Assembly: GCA_024742485.1 (NCBI GenBank)
Contig: JANSYK010000002.1
Location: 682,001-746,000 of the forward strand
Length of the DNA stretch: 64,000 bases
Source: Alphaproteobacteria bacterium
GTDB taxonomy: Bacteria > Pseudomonadota > Alphaproteobacteria > Rhizobiales > Rhizobiaceae
Direction of reading: 5' to 3'
The position numbers and the translations under genes are program-made. The notes under the pieces were generated by a model. The model had not been told where the DNA came from. It was given only the letters and a program-made list of their open reading frames with translations, and ran no database searches. How positions within the stretch are numbered: position 1 is the first letter of the stretch; every line of letters begins with the position of its first letter. Positions 60,980-64,000 of this stretch are shown piece by piece.

Positions 60980-62001
60980 AGGGCGGCTTCCTTCAGCAAT
61001 CGGTCAAGCGCCGTGTCATCCAGCCACTCATCATTGGTGTTGGACGCGTAGCTGAACCCATCCGGCAGAGGCGATCCGAAAGTGTCCGTTTCGGTCTTCC
61101 AGATTCCAAGGGAGGGAAGAATGACATAGCGGTCGGACAAGGCCACCGTATTGCGCGAGTCATCCTGTGTGATCATCGCCTCATGCAGCTTCTCCCCGGG
61201 CCGAATGCCGATCACCTTGATCGGCAGGTCCGGAGCCATGACACGGGCAATATCAGTGATCTTCGTGCTCGGAATTCTCGGAATGAAGATCTCGCCACCC
61301 TTCATGGTCGAAAGGGACGACAGGACAAAGCTGACACCCTGTCTCAGGGTGATCCAGAACCGTGTCATGCGCTCGTCAGTGATCGGCAGATGGTCTGCTC
61401 CCTCTGCTATCAGGCGGCGGAAATGTGGCACCACGCTGCCCCGTGAGCCGACGACGTTGCCATATCGAACGACAGCGAAACTGGTTTTTCCGGCACTCAG
61501 ATGATTGGCTGCAACGAAAATCTTGTCCGAGGCCAGTTTGCTCGCACCATAGAGATTGACCGGACTTGCGGCCTTGTCCGTCGAAAGGGCGATCACCTTT
61601 GACACCCCTGTCCGGATCGCGGCCTTGACGACGTTTTCAGCGCCCATCACGTTGGTGTGGATGCATTCAAAGGGATTGTATTCGGCGGCACCGACATGTT
61701 TGAGCGCTGCAGCGTGGACCACAATGTCGACGTCGCGCATGGCCATTTCCAGTCGATCGACGTCGCGTACATCGCCGATGAAATAGCGCATGCAGGGATA
61801 GTCGGTATCGCTGAACTCCTGCGCCATTTCATATTGCTTCATTTCGTCGCGCGAAAAGACGATCAGTTTCGTCGGCTGGTACCTGGAAAGAACGGTCCGT
61901 ACCAGTGCCCGACCGAATGAACCGGTCCCGCCGGTGATGAGGATCGTCTTGCCGTTCAAATCCGCGGCCGGCTCTTCGAAACTGCGGTCTATTGCCGTCA
62001 T
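60976..62001 (-). CDS. pseB: UDP-N-acetylglucosamine 4,6-dehydratase (inverting)
   Basis: A 341-residue extended SDR. The cofactor motif is ITGGTGSFGRALVRTVL, then FSRDEMKQYEM, IGDVRDVDRL, and the PseB-type active site ALSTDKAASPVNLYGASKLASDK, where Asp-Lys replace the usual Thr/Ser and Tyr-x3-Lys is present. This is FlaA1/PseB, which makes the inverted 4-keto-L-sugar that starts the pseudaminic acid pathway. It is the first sugar-enzyme gene after the antiterminator. GGA precedes the ATG weakly, and an ops-like sequence lies 12 bp upstream. Confidence 0.93.
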   Translation of the reverse strand: MTAIDRSFEEPAADLNGKTILITGGTGSFGRALVRTVLSRYQPTKLIVFSRDEMKQYEMAQEFSDTDYPCMRYFIGDVRDVDRLEMAMRDVDIVVHAAALKHVGAAEYNPFECIHTNVMGAENVVKAAIRTGVSKVIALSTDKAASPVNLYGASKLASDKIFVAANHLSAGKTSFAVVRYGNVVGSRGSVVPHFRRLIAEGADHLPITDERMTRFWITLRQGVSFVLSSLSTMKGGEIFIPRIPSTKITDIARVMAPDLPIKVIGIRPGEKLHEAMITQDDSRNTVALSDRYVILPSLGIWKTETDTFGSPLPDGFSYASNTNDEWLDDTALDRLLKEAAL

Positions 62002-62012
62002 TCACATTTTCC

Positions 62013-62023
62013 ATGCTACCGCA
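62013..62023 (-). promoter_or_regulatory. ops-like element upstream of pseB
   Basis: Read on the minus strand the sequence is TGCGGTAGCAT; the E. coli ops consensus is GGCGGTAGYNT, so only the first base differs. It is in the transcribed orientation, 12 bp before the pseB ATG and directly downstream of a NusG/RfaH-like gene. RfaH recognises ops in the non-template strand of paused polymerase. Whether this alphaproteobacterial paralogue uses the same element is untested. Confidence 0.4.
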
Positions 62024-62099
62024 GTCCGGGTGAAATCACACCAGACTGCAAACAATCAAACCACGCCCGGAAAACCCGCTCTTTCCGGCAGGTAAAGCT

Positions 62100-62600
62100 C
62101 TAAACGGCTTCGACGGCGTGTATGGGGAGCGCGACTTTTACCTGGCGGCCGATCATATCGAAAAGAAGGACCACCCGCTCGGCTTCGGTCATGCCATGAT
62201 AGGTTCCGGTCTGACCATTAAAGGCTCCGTCGAGCACACGCAAGCGGGCACCCGAATCAAACAGGACAAGTTGGCTCAACGGCACAGCGCCGTCATCAAT
62301 TTCACTGTCGCGCAAATCGTCAACAACACCATCGGGCAGCGCTGTCGGGCGTTCGCTGTGGCACACCAGCCGGCTCACCCCAACAGTGCCGTTGATGGAC
62401 CGCCAGCGGTCGACATCACAATCGAATCCGACGAACAGATAGCGTGGGAAAAGCGGTCGCAGCACATTGGACTGCCGGCGGGCATGGCGCACAACTTTTC
62501 GGCATCGCGGCAGATAGGCATCAAAACCTTGCCGTCGCAAATGTGCAACGGCGGTCTGTTCCGCCGATGGTTTGGTGTACACGACGTACCAGCGCTTCAT
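62100..62600 (-). CDS. NusG/RfaH-like transcription antitermination factor
   Basis: A 166-residue NusG paralogue. The NGN domain begins MKRWYVVYTKPSAEQTAVAHLRRQGFDAYLPRCRKV and ends around RSINGTVGVSRLV, with FPRYLFVGFD the typical central stretch. The C-terminal KOW region follows: LFDSGARLRVLDGAFNGQTGTYHGMTEAERVVLLFDMIG. Specialised paralogues of this kind let polymerase read through long polysaccharide operons. It is coupled to the upstream regulator by an ATGA overlap and precedes the pse genes by 98 bp. The main NusG would be encoded elsewhere. Confidence 0.87.
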   Translation of the reverse strand: MKRWYVVYTKPSAEQTAVAHLRRQGFDAYLPRCRKVVRHARRQSNVLRPLFPRYLFVGFDCDVDRWRSINGTVGVSRLVCHSERPTALPDGVVDDLRDSEIDDGAVPLSQLVLFDSGARLRVLDGAFNGQTGTYHGMTEAERVVLLFDMIGRQVKVALPIHAVEAV

Positions 62601-63286
62601 GCTGCATCTCCGCTGGCATGCGCCGGCTGGTGGCGCGTCAGGCGAAGCAATTGCGGCGCAAGAATTCGCTCATCGGGGAGCAGATACAACAGCGCCTCAT
62701 AGGTCGCCTGTGCATTTTCCATATCGGTCAACAGAACGGCATCGAAATCACGTGCTTCTGTCAGGCTACCCGCAGCCGGAAGCCCGACAACCGATTCCCT
62801 GTTGCTGCCCGGCGCGATGACTGCCACCGGTTTCACCTGTGCGTCAATGGCTGCCAATGTGGCGATCTCGGCCAGATCGCCGTCGCCCACCAGAGCCACC
62901 TTCGTCCAGCCATGGGCGTCGCAGATAGCCAGGCATTCGGCGTACTGGGCACGGGCTCGGCGATAGAAGGCAAGAGAATTGGACAGATACTCCGCAATCA
63001 ATCGGCTCTTTTCCGCAAAACCCTTGGGCGTCAGAAAATAGGCATAGCGTTTTGTCGGCACCTGCTGAGCCTTGACCAGGCCTTTGCGCATGCAGCGTTT
63101 GACATAGCCATTGACGAGACCGACAGCCACGCCGAAACGCAAGGCGAGGGAGCGCTGGGTCACCGATTGATCGCCCTCGATTGCGCTCAGAAGCCGCAAG
63201 GAGAGCTCACTCTCCAGCGCCTCTTTTGATGCCTGAACCGCAGAGGGTTCGCATTTGGGTAGTTTGTCGACGGAATTTGCGTTCAT
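62597..63286 (-). CDS. Winged-helix regulator with Rossmann-like C-terminal domain
   Basis: A 229-residue protein. The N-terminal half is a winged helix (LSLRLLSAIEGDQSVTQRSLALRFGVAVGLVNGYVKRCMRKGLV, about residues 28-72, with wing RYAYFLTPKGFAEKSRL). The C-terminal half resembles a small Rossmann domain (KVALVGDGDLAEIATLAAIDAQVKPVAVIAPGS), perhaps for a nucleotide or sugar-nucleotide signal. It heads the operon with the antiterminator. The ATG lacks a Shine-Dalgarno and lies inside an operator-like array, so a leaderless transcript and autoregulation are possible. Confidence 0.8.
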   Translation of the reverse strand: MNANSVDKLPKCEPSAVQASKEALESELSLRLLSAIEGDQSVTQRSLALRFGVAVGLVNGYVKRCMRKGLVKAQQVPTKRYAYFLTPKGFAEKSRLIAEYLSNSLAFYRRARAQYAECLAICDAHGWTKVALVGDGDLAEIATLAAIDAQVKPVAVIAPGSNRESVVGLPAAGSLTEARDFDAVLLTDMENAQATYEALLYLLPDERILAPQLLRLTRHQPAHASGDAA

Positions 63287-63318
63287 GCGATGAACACTAG
63301 TGTGTTCACAGCGTGAAT
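63281..63318. promoter_or_regulatory. Array of GTTCA/TGAAC half-sites at the regulator start
   Basis: Four half-sites alternate: GTTCA (63281), TGAAC (63291), GTTCA (63304) and GTGAAT (63313). They form three inverted repeats: GTTCAT-GCG-ATGAAC, TGAACAC-TAGT-GTGTTCA and TTCAC-AGC-GTGAA. The first covers the regulator's ATG. This is the expected layout for an autoregulating winged-helix protein. Confidence 0.55.
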
Positions 63319-63397
63319 GTCAATTGGTTGAAGTGCCACGACATGGAATTCAAGACGTTTCACCCAGGCCACGATCGCCGGCGGTGTGGTTTCGATT

Positions 63398-64000
63398 TCA
63401 GAGGCTGTAATAGTCCCGGTACCACTCCACGAAACGCGGGATCCCCTGATCGATCCCCGTTCGGGGCTGATATCCTACGGCGTCGACGATGGCCGTGATA
63501 TCGGCCGCCGTAGCCGGCACGTCGCCGGGCTGCAGGGGCAGAAAATTCTTCTTTGCTTCACGCCCCAGGGTCTTTTCCAGAATGGCGATATATTCCATCA
63601 ACGATGCCGGATTGTTGTTGCCGATGTTGAAGACCCGGTGAGGGGCACTGGATGTGCCCGGATCGGGATGATCATGATCCCATGTCGGATTGGGCTTTAC
63701 GGGTGAATCGCAGACCCGCACCACGCCATCGACAATATCGTCAATATAGGTGAAATCGCGACGATGCTTGCCATGGTTGAAGACGTCGATCGGCTCGCCG
63801 GCGAGAATCTTGCGTGTGAAGATGAACAGCGCCATGTCTGGGCGCCCCCAGGGGCCGTAGACGGTGAAAAACCGGAGCCCGGTCGCCGGAATACCGTAGA
63901 GATGCGAATAGCAATGGGCCGTCAACTCATTGGATTTCTTGGTCGCCGCGTAAAGGCTGAGCGGATGGTCGACATTGTCGCTGACGGAAAACGGCATGCG
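63398..64000 (-). CDS. NAD-dependent epimerase, UDP-glucuronate 4-epimerase-like (N-terminus beyond window)
   Basis: The last 201 codons of an extended SDR, open to the window edge. [52 protein letters not shown] contains the YxxxK pair and the UDP-GlcA 4-epimerase hallmark. [13 protein letters not shown] and [25 protein letters not shown] follow, and the end is [12 protein letters not shown]. It converts UDP-glucuronate to UDP-galacturonate, used in LPS core and EPS (LpsL in rhizobia). The start codon and cofactor motif lie outside. It is upstream of the regulator in the same direction. Confidence 0.9.
   Translation of the reverse strand, partial: RMPFSVSDNVDHPLSLYAATKKSNELTAHCYSHLYGIPATGLRFFTVYGPWGRPDMALFIFTRKILAGEPIDVFNHGKHRRDFTYIDDIVDGVVRVCDSPVKPNPTWDHDHPDPGTSSAPHRVFNIGNNNPASLMEYIAILEKTLGREAKKNFLPLQPGDVPATAADITAIVDAVGYQPRTGIDQGIPRFVEWYRDYYSL

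Noticed and set aside
1-64000. CRISPR arrays, prophage or intact insertion sequences
   Set aside because: No regularly spaced repeats, phage structural genes, integrases or complete transposases were found by eye on either strand.

Overview
The window looks like chromosomal DNA of an alphaproteobacterium, most likely Hyphomicrobiales (Rhizobiales). The evidence is the minus-strand order rpmH-rnpA-yidC-engB-argB, a bacterial phosphatidylcholine synthase (pcs) beside it, high G+C, and dense gene packing with many ATGA/GTGA overlaps and frequent GTG/TTG starts. No phage genes, intact insertion sequences, CRISPR arrays or rRNA genes were seen.

Layout. (1) 1-7.0 kb: a truncated CHASE/PAS/GGDEF sensor, a P450 followed by a CruF-type carotenoid protein, an eroded adenylate cyclase remnant, a HAD pyrimidine nucleotidase, an EamA transporter and a small P-loop kinase-like protein. 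(2) 7.1-19.9 kb: a catabolic and uptake locus around a MarR regulator. It has two related, atypical P450s, two metal-dependent amidohydrolases, two SDR dehydrogenases, a ThuA-like protein and a complete five-gene branched-chain-amino-acid-type ABC importer that ends at a clear intrinsic terminator. A repeated sequence (TCRATATGA...) lies upstream of the divergent MarR/amidohydrolase genes, the second P450 operon and the importer, which suggests one regulon. (3) 20.0-25.6 kb: housekeeping block argB, msrB, pcs, engB, yidC, rnpA, rpmH. (4) 25.9-31.3 kb: a Tat-type DUF547 protein, a TVP38/FAD-oxidoreductase pair, a histidine kinase and tRNA-Arg(ACG). (5) 31.4-64.0 kb: a large surface-glycan locus, entirely on the minus strand and transcribed from 63.3 kb toward 31.4 kb.

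The glycan locus opens with a winged-helix regulator, over an array of GTTCA/TGAAC half-sites, and a NusG/RfaH-like antiterminator. The next gene, pseB, has a near-match to the E. coli ops element just upstream. Then comes a full CMP-pseudaminic acid pathway: PseB, PseC, a PseG-PseH fusion, PseI and an SpsF-type CMP transferase. An amidotransferase trio (PseA/WbpG-like with HisH and HisF paralogues) and a pseudaminic-acid-associated methylase accompany it. Two KpsC/KpsS-like transferase candidates follow. An A+T-richer block (42.2-49.9 kb) carries an ABC exporter, two unusual proteins that each join a kinase-like region to a methyltransferase-like region, one intact methyltransferase and one decayed paralogue. 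The last 11 kb alternates glycosyltransferases, methyltransferases and a GDP-mannose dehydratase.

The least conventional parts are the kinase-like/methyltransferase-like pair next to the exporter, the PseG-PseH gene whose only plausible start is AUC, the possible ops/RfaH-type control, and the MarR regulon whose P450s and amidohydrolases have substitutions at normally conserved active-site positions.
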